64,000 nt of DNA from Sphingomonas sp. OV641 (GCF_900109205.1 NZ_FNZB01000007.1:14077-78076), one strand, 5' to 3'; counted from the first letter of the stretch, positions 45,405-54,079 are shown. The notes: generated from the sequence alone by a model not told the origin. Numbers and translations: made by a program.

Positions 45405-46409
45405 TCAGGCCAGTCTTCGAACGTCGGTAAGCATGGTGATCAGAGCGTCGGATGGCGGCTTGAAGCGTCCGGGCATGATGGCGGGGGCGCCGTGGGCCGC
45501 GAGAATCTGCAGCTTCTCCTCGGGATCGGCGCGCAGATAGGCCTCGGTACTTTGGATGCTGGCGTGGCCGAGCCACAGCGCGACTTTGCGAATGTCACCT
45601 GTCGCCGCCAACGTGTGCATGGCGCAGGAATGGCGCAGCACGTGCGGCGTGACCCGTTTTCCGAGGATCGAAGGCTGCTTGATTCCGGCAATCTTAACGT
45701 GTTCGGCCAGTCGGAATGCGAACCCGTCACGCGTCATGGGCTGCCCGTTCGCGTTGAGAAATATCTCGGAAACCTGCGCTTCGGGGCGGATCGCAAGCCA
45801 TGCGCGCAATGCGATCTGGGTCTCTTTCCAGAGCGGCAAGACCCGTTCGCGGCGGCCCTTTCCCATGATGTGCATGGTGGACAGCGAACGGTCCGGGAAA
45901 TCGCGCTGTTGCAGCGATACGAGTTCCGACACCCTGAGCCCGCCAGCATAGGCCAGGTGCAACATAGCGCGGTCACGAGTGCCGAGGCGGGTCCGGGGAT
46001 CAGGTGCATCAAGCAAAGCCTTGATCTCTGCCCGGTCGAGGTAGTCGATCAGTGCCTTGTCGGTCTTCTTGGTTGGAATCGCACGAATGCGCAGGGCCTG
46101 ATCGAGACAGGCAGGCACGCGATACTCGATGTACCGGAAGAATGATCGGATCGCTGCCAATCGGCCATTGCGGGTCCTCACGCAGCTGCCGCGTCCGTTC
46201 TCAACATGGTGGAGGAAGGCCAGGATGAGGTCCGTGCCGAGATCCTCGACCTCAAGATCGGTTGGCCGACGCTTCAACCGGTCGGCAGCGAACCGGACCA
46301 GCAGCACGAAGCAGTTGGCGTAGGTCTTCACCGTGTGCGGGCTGACGGCGCGGTCGCGCGGAAGATGTTCGCGCAGGTACGCCGAGAGATAAGGGGCGAG
46401 TGCCGTCAT
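45405..46409 (-). CDS. Tyrosine recombinase, RIT-element type (third gene)
   Basis: 334 residues. N-terminal core-binding domain (SPHTVKTYANCFVLLVRF) and the complete catalytic set: Arg in GGLRVSELV, Lys in HIMGKGRRERVLPLW, HVLRHS for HxxR, WLGHAS and Tyr in STEAYL. RIT elements contain three such genes in tandem; here it overlaps by ATGA with the recombinase fragment upstream, as in those elements. It is probably still functional by itself. Confidence 0.85.
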   Translation of the reverse strand: MTALAPYLSAYLREHLPRDRAVSPHTVKTYANCFVLLVRFAADRLKRRPTDLEVEDLGTDLILAFLHHVENGRGSCVRTRNGRLAAIRSFFRYIEYRVPACLDQALRIRAIPTKKTDKALIDYLDRAEIKALLDAPDPRTRLGTRDRAMLHLAYAGGLRVSELVSLQQRDFPDRSLSTMHIMGKGRRERVLPLWKETQIALRAWLAIRPEAQVSEIFLNANGQPMTRDGFAFRLAEHVKIAGIKQPSILGKRVTPHVLRHSCAMHTLAATGDIRKVALWLGHASIQSTEAYLRADPEEKLQILAAHGAPAIMPGRFKPPSDALITMLTDVRRLA

Positions 46410-46717
46410 GCCGCTTCTCCCAGGTAAAGGTGTTCGCTGGCGACCGCGATGTCGCGCAGCAACACCGGGGTGGCCTCGACATACCAGTAGGTGTTGGCGA
46501 CCGACGCGTGTCCCAGATAGACGCTGAGGCCGGCCATGTGATGTGCCACGGCCTCCCTGTCCGGCGGACAGGACTCCAGCGAGCGCACGGCGAAGGTATG
46601 GCGCAAATCGTGCATCCGCATACCCATGTCACCGAGTACCGCCGCGCGGTCGGCACCAAGGGATAGCCGTGGCGCGCAAGGCCGACGCGGTCCTTCCCGC
46701 CGCATCCCGCAAGACAC
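46406..46717 (-). pseudogene. C-terminal fragment of a second tyrosine recombinase
   Basis: The frame shows only the last 70-80 residues of a recombinase: MHDLRHTFAVR (HxxR), YLGHASVANTYWYVEATP with the catalytic Tyr, ending HLYLGEAA. The Arg box and N-terminal domain are absent and upstream sequence loses similarity near 46665. Overlap with the third recombinase is ATGA. So it is a remnant of the middle gene of a RIT triplet. Confidence 0.75.
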
Positions 46718-46893
46718 TTCTCGAATGGATCGAGTTCGATGATGGCGACGCTACCCGCTCTCCCGGACCACCCTGCGACCCGCAGGCCCAGGCCCTCCAC
46801 CTCAAGATCCTCATCGACCCGGCATCGCAACACGGCGAACCGGCCGAGCCCCTCCAGTCTCCCAACGGCTTGCGACTGCCCCCGCTCGGCTGA
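46670..46893 (+). pseudogene. 3' remnant of an unidentified gene
   Basis: The plus frame ending at 46893 reads RKADAVLPAASRKTLLEWIEFDDGDA and then KILIDPASQHGEPAEP, which looks like a true protein C-terminus and not a shadow. It begins where similarity to the recombinase fragment on the other strand ends (about 46665). Its 5' part is missing, presumably lost with the RIT insertion. Which gene it comes from cannot be told; a PRTRC ParB-like or helicase-type partner is possible. Confidence 0.35.
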
Positions 46894-46915
46894 CCTGGCC
46901 GGTCGGTCGGTCGTC

Positions 46916-47833
46916 TTGTCCCGGGAGATCCCGGTCAGTTTCGATCAGCCGCTTGCACGTCATCACAAGCTGATTGGCGGTTGGGTCGCATCGCGCGACC
47001 AGACGGCACGGCGTTGCACGCGCGCTGAGGCTCGACGCCGCATCGAGCGCGTTTTCGATAAGGCGGTTCTGGATATTCTCAGGCCGCTCGAACTGGCCGA
47101 ACTGCGCGTCGCCGTCCTCAACAGCGAGGACATGGACGCGCCGGCCATCGCCATCGTCTGCGACAGTATGGGACAGCTCGACCTCGGCTGGATCGAGACC
47201 AGCGACGCCCAGATCGGCTGGCGCGCCGCTGCCTATACCGCGCTCGCCCGGACCATGGGCTCAGCGCTTCCGATCTTCGGCTACGACGATCTCTTCGAAG
47301 AAATCTCGATGTACTATTGGGATGGCGAAATCGAGGACAAAGCCGCTCGCGACGCGCTCGTGGCCTATCATGGTGCCGATCCGGAGGATCTTGAAGACAC
47401 CATCCTTCCCTCTGACATGAATGACAGAAGGCCGGACTGGATGATCGCGGCGAACGCAGCGCCGCTGCGGTCGCTGCCGAACGGCCTGCGCAGCGCGCTT
47501 CGCAATCTGCGATGCAGCCACCGGGCGCTTCGGGCCCTGCCGGATGAGAAGAACGCCTGGCATTTCGACGGCGCGACCCTCCACGAATATCTGCCGGACC
47601 TGGAGGAGTGCTCGTCATTGCCTCCTCTGACGCTCGTGCCCGTCGAGCAGTTCGCGCGCGAGGTCGACGATGTCGCACGCCACGGCATGGAATACGGTTT
47701 CATGGACATCGCCGGCCTCTGCCCGTTGCCGGACGCCGCTCGCGTCACCGATTGGTTCGCATCGCTCGAGGCGGGCGCCCGGCTTCTGCTCGCCGCCCAA
47801 GAGCTGATCCAGCTCGATCCCGACACCCTGTGA
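46916..47833 (+). CDS. PRTRC system protein F
   Basis: About 305 residues. The C-terminal part MEYGFMDIAGLCPLPDAARV with WFASLEAGARLLLAAQELI matches the PRTRC_F ending as I remember it, and the middle (QLDLGWIETSDAQIGWRAAAY) is consistent. The biological role of the family is unknown; PRTRC genes travel together on plasmids. The N-terminus is uncertain: ATG 46739 gives a 59-residue low-complexity extension that overlaps the remnant above, while TTG 46916 begins at SREIPVSFDQP. Followed 8 nt later by prtB. Confidence 0.7.
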   Translation: MSREIPVSFDQPLARHHKLIGGWVASRDQTARRCTRAEARRRIERVFDKAVLDILRPLELAELRVAVLNSEDMDAPAIAIVCDSMGQLDLGWIETSDAQIGWRAAAYTALARTMGSALPIFGYDDLFEEISMYYWDGEIEDKAARDALVAYHGADPEDLEDTILPSDMNDRRPDWMIAANAAPLRSLPNGLRSALRNLRCSHRALRALPDEKNAWHFDGATLHEYLPDLEECSSLPPLTLVPVEQFAREVDDVARHGMEYGFMDIAGLCPLPDAARVTDWFASLEAGARLLLAAQELIQLDPDTL

Positions 47834-47840
47834 GGCAGCC

Positions 47841-48668
47841 ATGTCAAAGCATTCGACCCAATTCGAAGCCACCGCCGGCGGGCTGGTGCTGACCAACGCC
47901 ATCCTGCTTTATCGAACCGAGGCCGCGAGAAGCGGCACGCGCTACGGCGCTCCCGGCCAGGATGGGCGGGCGTTCGCCAGCCTTCATCACATCGAGCATG
48001 ATGACGACGCCGGGCCGAGGATCGCCGCCGGCAAGCCGCTGACACGGGCGCACCTGCGCCAATGGTCCGAGGCCTTGGGTCGCGCCGCCGCGCCCGAGCT
48101 CCTCCCGCACAACGTGCTCGTTGCGCACCAGGATCTCCTCGCGTGGTGGATCCCGGCGGAGGTTCGTCCGGCCTACTTCAATCTGAGCACGCCGCTCGCC
48201 GGCCTGAAGGCTCTTTCCACCAGAACGGTGGTTTCGGTCCCTTACCCGGCCCACCTGCTCGTTGCCACGAAGCGATCGCTGGGAGTCTACGCGCTTCGAG
48301 AGGATGAGCGGCCGACTGCCGACTCTATCGTCTTCCATTCGCCGATCCTCAATGTCTACGCCGACGGCACGCTTTGCTGGGGGAATATCCCGAAGCCCGG
48401 AACGCTGTCCGTCTCCGCCATCCCGGACTTCGAGCGGGCATTGTTCGAGTCCTGGTCGACTCATCCCAATCACGGGCAGGACCAGACGGTCTCGGGCAAG
48501 GGTGGACTCATCTCCCTCTGGGACGACCTTGCGGCGCGCCGCGCCGCCCGCTTCCCGGTCAGGCGTCTCAAGGCTTTCGCCGTCAAACGTCGGTCGGTTG
48601 CGGCATCGTCCCGCAAGGCTATCGAGCCGCTGACGCTTGGCCAACTCATCGAAAGGACGAGACGATGA
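47841..48668 (+). CDS. PRTRC system protein B
   Basis: 275 residues. PAHLLVATKRSLGVYAL, SPILNVYADGTLCWGNI and PDFERALFESWSTHPNH are the recognisable PRTRC_B motifs. Function unknown. The gene overlaps prtA by ATGA. Confidence 0.8.
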   Translation: MSKHSTQFEATAGGLVLTNAILLYRTEAARSGTRYGAPGQDGRAFASLHHIEHDDDAGPRIAAGKPLTRAHLRQWSEALGRAAAPELLPHNVLVAHQDLLAWWIPAEVRPAYFNLSTPLAGLKALSTRTVVSVPYPAHLLVATKRSLGVYALREDERPTADSIVFHSPILNVYADGTLCWGNIPKPGTLSVSAIPDFERALFESWSTHPNHGQDQTVSGKGGLISLWDDLAARRAARFPVRRLKAFAVKRRSVAASSRKAIEPLTLGQLIERTRR

Positions 48669-49324
48669 CGGCTCTCGCCGATGACCCCACGGCGGCTGCC
48701 TTGCTCGCGGCCGTCCCGTGCTTCCCTGCGCCGCCGAGCGGCAGCTCACCCGGCCTGGACGCGGTACGGGCTTCGCGCGCGGGCCATTGCCTCGCGATCG
48801 GCCGAGACGGCGTCTTCCTGATTGTCAGGCGCCCGCGGCTCGAGCTCGATGTGCCTGTCACGCCGCCGATTGCCGCCTACCTTCCCTATGGCAGCGTGGG
48901 CGAGCCTCGCGCCAACCTTCGGTGCGGCCTGATACCGCGGGCGTTCTTGGCCCAGATCATCGATCATTTCGGCGCGGCGCTGCCCAATGAGGCGGCCGCC
49001 TTCATCGTGTGGGACGAGGACGATCGGCGCTTCCTTCTCGATTTCCCGCAGATCGACCAGGCGACGCCGTCGCGCCTGGTCTATCGGACACCTGTCCTGC
49101 CCGGGAACCGCCACATCGTCTGCGATATCCACAGCCACGGCCATGGCCGGGCCTTCTTCAGCGCCACGGACGATGCCGATGACGCTCACGCGACCAAGAT
49201 TGCGCTCGTCATCGGTCGCCTTGGCGGTCCCGACAGTCCCGAGTTTGCCTCTCGGCTTTGCGCCGGCGGGATGTTTCTTCCGCTCCCGCGCAGCCCCTTC
49301 GAAGGATACGGTCATGACGCCTGA
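48665..49324 (+). CDS. PRTRC system protein A (JAMM/MPN-type)
   Basis: 219 residues. The C-terminal half holds the JAMM metalloprotease signature HSHGHGRAFFSATDD: H-x-H, seven residues, then S-x-x-D, with a more distant upstream Glu. Such domains cleave ubiquitin-like proteins or act in sulfur-carrier processing, and the ThiF-like protein next to it fits that. Substrate and ubiquitin-like partner are not visible here. Start ATG 48665. Confidence 0.83.
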   Translation: MTALADDPTAAALLAAVPCFPAPPSGSSPGLDAVRASRAGHCLAIGRDGVFLIVRRPRLELDVPVTPPIAAYLPYGSVGEPRANLRCGLIPRAFLAQIIDHFGAALPNEAAAFIVWDEDDRRFLLDFPQIDQATPSRLVYRTPVLPGNRHIVCDIHSHGHGRAFFSATDDADDAHATKIALVIGRLGGPDSPEFASRLCAGGMFLPLPRSPFEGYGHDA

Positions 49325-50072
49325 AACACGTGATCGCCACTTCCTGCCGGAAGGGCTCCACCACCGCGTAATCAATGTCGTTCTGATCGGGTGCGGGGGA
49401 AATGGCGCCCAGATTCTGATGGGCCTCCCCTCGCTCGATACGGCGTTGCGCGCAATTTCGTCGCGATCCCTTCATGTGATCGTGGTCGACGATGACGTCG
49501 TAACCGAGGCGAACCTCGGCCGGCAGCCCTTCTACCGCTGCGATCTCGGCAACTCCAAAGCCCATACGCTGACGGAGCGGATCAACCTTGCGCACGGTCT
49601 CGCCTGGCGAGCCGTTCACGGCCGAGCGCCCGAGGCGATCGATGTATCGGGGGCGGACATTCTGATCAGCTGCGTCGATACCGCCTCAGCTCGCCGCGCC
49701 CTCGGCGCCGCGCTCGGTGGAGGGTCCAAGGCACCCGCCTATTGGCTGGACCTCGGCAACCGCGCCGGCGATGGCCAATACATCATCGGCTGCCCCGCCG
49801 CTGCCCATCGCCGGAACGAGCGTCGCCTGCCCACCGTCCTCGAATATTTTCCGGAACTCGCTGACGAGAGCGTGCCGGACGACGACGCGCCATCCTGCTC
49901 GGTCGCCGAGGCCCTGGAGCGACAATCCCTCTTCGTGAACCGCATCGTCGCGAGCCACGCGCTCTCACTCCTGTTCGACCTGCTCGGTCGCGGGTCGATC
50001 GGTCACGCCGGAGCTTTCATCAATCTCGGCAGCGGACGCTGCGCCCCGATACGCGGCGCTCGAGACCTATAA
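49314..50072 (+). CDS. PRTRC system ThiF-family (E1-like) protein
   Basis: 252 residues. The Rossmann ATP-binding motif is VLIGCGGNGAQ; VVDDDVVTEANLGRQPFYRCDLG is the adenylation loop typical of ThiF/MoeB/E1. A second conserved segment is DILISCVDTASARRAL. It should adenylate a C-terminal carboxylate of a small protein or peptide. The last residues (RGARDL) may come from a fusion with the next gene, since the next frame already shows PAPS-reductase-like sequence at 50053. Confidence 0.85.
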   Translation: MTPETRDRHFLPEGLHHRVINVVLIGCGGNGAQILMGLPSLDTALRAISSRSLHVIVVDDDVVTEANLGRQPFYRCDLGNSKAHTLTERINLAHGLAWRAVHGRAPEAIDVSGADILISCVDTASARRALGAALGGGSKAPAYWLDLGNRAGDGQYIIGCPAAAHRRNERRLPTVLEYFPELADESVPDDDAPSCSVAEALERQSLFVNRIVASHALSLLFDLLGRGSIGHAGAFINLGSGRCAPIRGARDL

Positions 50073-50121
50073 TCTGATCGGACCGTGGTCGTCGGCATCG
50101 CTTCGCTTCTGCCAATCCGAA

Positions 50122-50829
50122 ATGAAGGCGGCGGTGATCGGACCGGCGGTTGCCCGAATGCACCAGGGCGAACAAATCATCTCCGTTCTCGGGCTGCGCC
50201 GCGACGAAAGCCACAACCGGGCCTCGATCCCGATCGCCAAGGCCGACGAGCGGTACGCCAAGGCCGGGAACCGGCACGGAACGACGATGATGACGTGGCA
50301 TCCGATTGCCGACTGGACGAGCAGCGACGTGTTTCACGCCCACCGCATGCTCGGGATCCTGCTGCATGAAGCTTATTCGACGTGGGGCTCGAGCCGGCTG
50401 TCCTGTCGCTATTGCATTTTCGCCTCGCTGCAGGACCTCGAGGCGTCGGCAGCGGCGCCGTCGAATGCCGAGGTTTATCGTGAACTGGTCGGCATCGAGG
50501 CTCGTTCGACGTTCCCCTTCCAGCCGACGCGGTGGCTCGCCGACGTCGCGCCCCGGCTGCTGAGCGCCGGGCTCAGGTCGGACGTCGCGCGCGCCAAGGC
50601 CGACCAGCTCGAGCGCCGCCGTCTAGAAGCGTCGATGCCGCCAGGTCTGCGATACGTCAAAGGTTGGCCGCCCCGGCTGCCCACTCCGGCCGAGGCCGAG
50701 GACATTGCCGCGGCCCGGCGCCCGATCCTGGCACGCCATTCCCTGCCAGACCGCTTTCCCACCGCGGTTTCGATCATGGAGCGATTTGCCGAGCTTCTCG
50801 CGGTCGCGCCACGGAAGGCCGCGCGATGA
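50122..50829 (+). CDS. PAPS-reductase/DndC-like protein, 5'-truncated
   Basis: 235 residues from the first Met, but family similarity begins earlier in the same frame: ALETYNLIGPWSSASLRFCQSEM (about 50056-50124, read in two parts). The segment SLRFCQSEMK and the Cys pair CRYCIFASL are typical of PAPS-reductase-like ATP-pyrophosphatases with a C-terminal FeS-type cysteine set. The N-terminal PP-loop (SGGKDS-type) is missing, so the enzyme is likely inactive unless completed in trans. The 3' end overlaps the next gene by ATGA. Confidence 0.65.
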   Translation: MKAAVIGPAVARMHQGEQIISVLGLRRDESHNRASIPIAKADERYAKAGNRHGTTMMTWHPIADWTSSDVFHAHRMLGILLHEAYSTWGSSRLSCRYCIFASLQDLEASAAAPSNAEVYRELVGIEARSTFPFQPTRWLADVAPRLLSAGLRSDVARAKADQLERRRLEASMPPGLRYVKGWPPRLPTPAEAEDIAAARRPILARHSLPDRFPTAVSIMERFAELLAVAPRKAAR

Positions 50830-51149
50830 CGGCGATCGATGTCGCCATCGGCCAATGTCGCCTCACCGCCGAGATCGAGGATCAGCCGCCGCTCGGCTGG
50901 CGCTTCTGGTCGCTGGCCGGCTTCGCCGGCGATCCGATCGACACCAACCCTTATGCCGGGTCGCGGTGCCTCGCCCTCACGATGGTGGATGTCGAGGGCC
51001 GTGATCGATGGCTGTGCGCGATGGAACGCGATCATAGCTTTCGCCTGCTTTGCACACATGACCTGCTCCCATCAACCGACCAGGCGGGCGCCGAGCGCTT
51101 CGCACGGCAAATGCTGGACGATCACGCCCGTCAGCCTCGTCTGCTCTGA
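50826..51149 (+). CDS. Hypothetical protein of the plasmid backbone
   Basis: 107 residues. No domain recognised. Segments LGWRFWSLAGFAGDPIDTNPY and RDRWLCAMERDHSFRLL look like a compact alpha/beta fold. ATGA overlap with the PAPS-reductase-like gene; 18 nt upstream of the Mom-like gene, so probably one operon. Confidence 0.65.
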   Translation: MTAIDVAIGQCRLTAEIEDQPPLGWRFWSLAGFAGDPIDTNPYAGSRCLALTMVDVEGRDRWLCAMERDHSFRLLCTHDLLPSTDQAGAERFARQMLDDHARQPRLL

Positions 51150-51167
51150 CCTTCGGATCATCACCTC

Positions 51168-52250
51168 ATGCAAACCGACCGCAGCCAGCGATGGCGCGAG
51201 CGGCGCGCGCTATGGGCGCGCGACCTCGAGCTCATCGATCCAAGCGCCTATCGGGTCGAGGTCATCGACCATGCCGTGGCGCGCGCGTTCATCGCACGGC
51301 ACCACTACCTCCCGACCTATCCGGCGGCCCAAGTCGCTGTCGGCCTGTTCGATCGCAGTGGTGCTCTCGAAGGCGTCGCCGTTTTCGCAGTGCCGACCAC
51401 CGGCGCCGTGATCTCACGCCACACCGGCTTCGACGATCCCGCACGCGGCTGCGTCCTGGCCCGTCTCATCCTGACCGACGCAGTGCCGCAGAACGGCGAG
51501 AGCTTCTTCGTGGCGCGCGCCTTCCGGCACCTCCGCCGTGAACGGCCGGGAATCGAGGCCGTGGTCTCGTATAGCGACCCCGGCGCCGGGCATATTGGCC
51601 GGGTCTATTGCGCGCTCTCGGCCGCGCACCGGGCGATCACGAGGCCGCGTACCATGCTCCGCGTCGGCGACATCACCATCTCGGGACGGACCCTCTCAAA
51701 AATTCGTCTCGGCGAGCAAGGACATGCTGGTGCGATCGACCAGCTGGTCGCGCTCGGCGTCCCGAGGCCGTCGATATCCGCCTCGATCATCGTCGGAGGC
51801 ACGCTCAACGCCGCCGAGTTCGACGAGCTGGTCGACATCATCGCAAGCGAGCGACTCGCCATCGAATGGGACGGCGAGCCTTTCGAAGCGCATCATCATG
51901 TCGCGGGTGAGCCGCTCAGCCTCTTCGCCCATGAGGTGGCCGGCGGCAGCTTCGACGATCTCGAAAGCTGGTGCCTTTCCCATCGATTGCCCTTCGTTCG
52001 ATGGTGCGGCGGCTATTCCGGCCAGTGGGGACCTGAACGCGTCGTTTCGACCGGCGACGAGCGCATCACGTCCTACGCGGTCACCGAGGATGACGAGGTC
52101 GTCATCAGCCGAAGCAAGATCGAGATGCTCGGCTCGTTCGAGGCCGTCCTCGCGCATTTCGATACTGCCGAATTCACCGTGCCGCCGCTCGTCGTCCGCG
52201 GTGTCGATGCCGACAACCCCGCCAGCCACGGAGGCCGTCATGTCCAATAG
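51168..52250 (+). CDS. Mom-like DNA-modification protein with extra C-terminal domain
   Basis: 360 residues. Residues about 25-190 match Mom-family adenine methylcarbamoylation proteins as I know them from phage and plasmid annotations: FIARHHYLPTYPAAQVAVGLF, GCVLARLILTDAVPQNGESFF, VVSYSDPGAGHIGRVYCALS. These are GNAT-fold enzymes that modify adenine and protect DNA from restriction. Residues about 215-360 form an added region (HHHVAGEPLSLF, LPFVRWCGGYSGQWGPERV) of unknown function. Upstream context: PRTRC genes and a PAPS-like fragment; downstream: hypothetical gene overlapping by 11 nt. Confidence 0.7.
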   Translation: MQTDRSQRWRERRALWARDLELIDPSAYRVEVIDHAVARAFIARHHYLPTYPAAQVAVGLFDRSGALEGVAVFAVPTTGAVISRHTGFDDPARGCVLARLILTDAVPQNGESFFVARAFRHLRRERPGIEAVVSYSDPGAGHIGRVYCALSAAHRAITRPRTMLRVGDITISGRTLSKIRLGEQGHAGAIDQLVALGVPRPSISASIIVGGTLNAAEFDELVDIIASERLAIEWDGEPFEAHHHVAGEPLSLFAHEVAGGSFDDLESWCLSHRLPFVRWCGGYSGQWGPERVVSTGDERITSYAVTEDDEVVISRSKIEMLGSFEAVLAHFDTAEFTVPPLVVRGVDADNPASHGGRHVQ

Positions 52251-52938
52251 CTATACCAAGGCCGCGTTCGGCATTGCGGTCACCAGCGCTGAGGCCGATC
52301 TTCTTCACCGCGTCGTCGGCGCGATCGAGATGATCGACGATGCCGAGATAGGCCTCGACGTGCTCGAGGCCCACTATCGCGACCTGGGCGCGGACTTCGC
52401 CGCGCTCTTCCCGCGCACGCCGGAGAGCCCGTTCGACGGGCTGCTCGACCTCTTCCGGGACGAAAATTATCCGAGCCTAGATTTCGACATCGACTTCGCC
52501 GGGCCCGATGCGGACGGCGTGGTCGTGGTCTTCTTATCGGGCGAGCAGTTCGGCGTGGAGACCGCGGCCAAGCTCATCCAGCGCTGCGCCCCGTCGGCAT
52601 TGCCGTTCGGTTTCGAGTGGGCCTCGGATTGCGACAGGCTGCGCGCCGGCGAGTTTGGCGGCGGCCATGTCGCGATAACCGCCGACACGATCGAATATGG
52701 CCACACCTCGCTGATGCTCGATCGTGCCATCGCCCGGGCGAGCGACGAAGGCGCGGACGGTTTTGTCCTTGCCACGCGCAACGGCGAACCCGGCCTCAGC
52801 TTCTGGAACAATGAGGACGGCTTCGGCAGCCTTGCGCGGGCGACCGTGTTCAGCGAGACCGAGGCCGCGAAGTTCGACCTTCCGATCGCGGACGATCAGC
52901 CCGAATGGCTGGCGATGCCAGCGCCGCTGCGTCTCTGA
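52240..52938 (+). CDS. Hypothetical protein, acidic
   Basis: 232 residues, rich in Asp/Glu (for example DDAEIGLDVLEAHYRDLG, DFDIDFAGPDADG). No domain recognised. Its start overlaps the end of the Mom-like gene, implying co-translation. Several residues such as SFWNNEDGFGSLARA in the C-terminal part look conserved-like but were not matched to a family. Confidence 0.65.
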   Translation: MSNSYTKAAFGIAVTSAEADLLHRVVGAIEMIDDAEIGLDVLEAHYRDLGADFAALFPRTPESPFDGLLDLFRDENYPSLDFDIDFAGPDADGVVVVFLSGEQFGVETAAKLIQRCAPSALPFGFEWASDCDRLRAGEFGGGHVAITADTIEYGHTSLMLDRAIARASDEGADGFVLATRNGEPGLSFWNNEDGFGSLARATVFSETEAAKFDLPIADDQPEWLAMPAPLRL

Positions 52939-53002
52939 GGGCAGCGGGAAGTCCTTTGCGCAGCGCACGCATCCCGATAGCTTGTCATCCGGGAGCCCGC
53001 CG

Positions 53003-53320
53003 ATGACTTCGATCCAGACCGACTATGATTCCGCGCGCGCGGCGCTGACGCGCCTGATCCCAATCGCGATGAGCGACACCGGCCAGGCGCGCCGCGTCGC
53101 GAACTTCCTGATGGCTTGGTGGAATGGCCCCGATCTCGGCCATTTCGAGATTGCCGATCTCTTCGGCCTCGATATCGCCATCGCCAACGACATCACCAGC
53201 GTTATCGGCTTCCTCGGGCAGAACGACTGCGGCGCCGTCTACATCGATAGCTTGGGCTTTGCCGAGGAGATGCAGGACATCATCGCCCTTTGGCGTCCTT
53301 CGCTCGCGCGAAAGTCCTGA
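53003..53320 (+). CDS. DUF7673-like small protein
   Basis: 105 residues. ALTRLIPIAMSDTGQARRVANFL and AWWNGPDLGHFEIADLFGLD with SLGFAEEMQDIIALWRP are the pattern I associate with DUF7673, a short helical family found on proteobacterial plasmids. Function unknown. No clear Shine-Dalgarno. Confidence 0.65.
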   Translation: MTSIQTDYDSARAALTRLIPIAMSDTGQARRVANFLMAWWNGPDLGHFEIADLFGLDIAIANDITSVIGFLGQNDCGAVYIDSLGFAEEMQDIIALWRPSLARKS

Positions 53321-53482
53321 CTCCCGTTCCACTCGGTCAGTGACACGATCCCGACGGCGCCGAAGTGGCGCTTGTCGGAGCGGCGCTGACGCGCCTTACT
53401 CGGCCGAACGGCCGAGGAGAGGAGGGGGTCAGAGAAGGTGTTCGGACAAGGGGTTCGAGCGAACTTTCTCAGGAGACCACCC

Positions 53483-54001
53483 ATGAACATCGGCACCATC
53501 ACCCAGAACGCCAGCGGCACCTACACCGGCAAGATCTCGACGCTGACCATCGCGATCGTGATCGCGCTGCGCACCGTCCACTCCGCCAATCCCCGCGCGC
53601 CCAAGTTCGAGATCCTCGCGCTCTCGGCTGCCCGCCAGTGGGTTCAGGTCGGCGCGCTGTTCGAACTCTCGTCCAACTCGACCGGCGAGACCTTCCTCAA
53701 CGGCAAGATCGAGGATCCGAGCCTCGACAAGCCGCTCTACATCTCGGCCTTCCGCCAGGAGGACGGCTCCTACAACATCGTCTGGTCGCGTCCGACGCGC
53801 CGCCGCGATGCGCCCACCGACACGGTCGCGGCCGACGACGGCCTGCCGCCGCTGCCGGGCGCGGGCGAGCCGGCGGCGCCGGCAGGCACGGACGGGCTCG
53901 GCGAATCCTCGGCCGATGGCGCGTTCGGCGGAGAGCCCGCCTCCGGTGGCGAGCCCGCTTCCGGCGGCCGTCGCCGCCGCCAGCCCGAGATGGCCGACTG
54001 A
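53483..54001 (+). CDS. DUF736-family protein
   Basis: 172 residues. The first 100 residues are the DUF736 domain (MNIGTITQNASGTYTGKIST..., ALRTVHSANPRAPKFEILALS), a common sphingomonad and rhizobial plasmid protein of unknown function. The C-terminal tail is low-complexity Gly/Ala/Pro/Glu with repeats of GGEPASGG and an Arg run. ATG 53483 follows CAGGAGA. A terminator follows at 54040. Confidence 0.85.
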   Translation: MNIGTITQNASGTYTGKISTLTIAIVIALRTVHSANPRAPKFEILALSAARQWVQVGALFELSSNSTGETFLNGKIEDPSLDKPLYISAFRQEDGSYNIVWSRPTRRRDAPTDTVAADDGLPPLPGAGEPAAPAGTDGLGESSADGAFGGEPASGGEPASGGRRRRQPEMAD

Positions 54002-54039
54002 CCTCACGCCGTGCGCCTCATCGGGCGCACGGATCACCA

Positions 54040-54079
54040 GGGCTCGCTTCGCTCCCCCCGGCGAAGCGGGCCCTTTTTT
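54040..54079 (+). terminator. Intrinsic terminator after the DUF736 gene
   Basis: Stem GGGCTCGCTTCGC with GCGAAGCGGGCCC (one mismatched pair), loop of 8, followed by TTTTTT (54074-54079). Preceded by a second small hairpin (GTGCGCC...GGGCGCAC, 54011-54030). Confidence 0.85.

Noticed and set aside
46252-46833. 193-codon minus frame overlapping both recombinase pieces
   Set aside because: It runs in a different frame from the recombinase motifs; those lie in 45405-46409 and 46406-46717.
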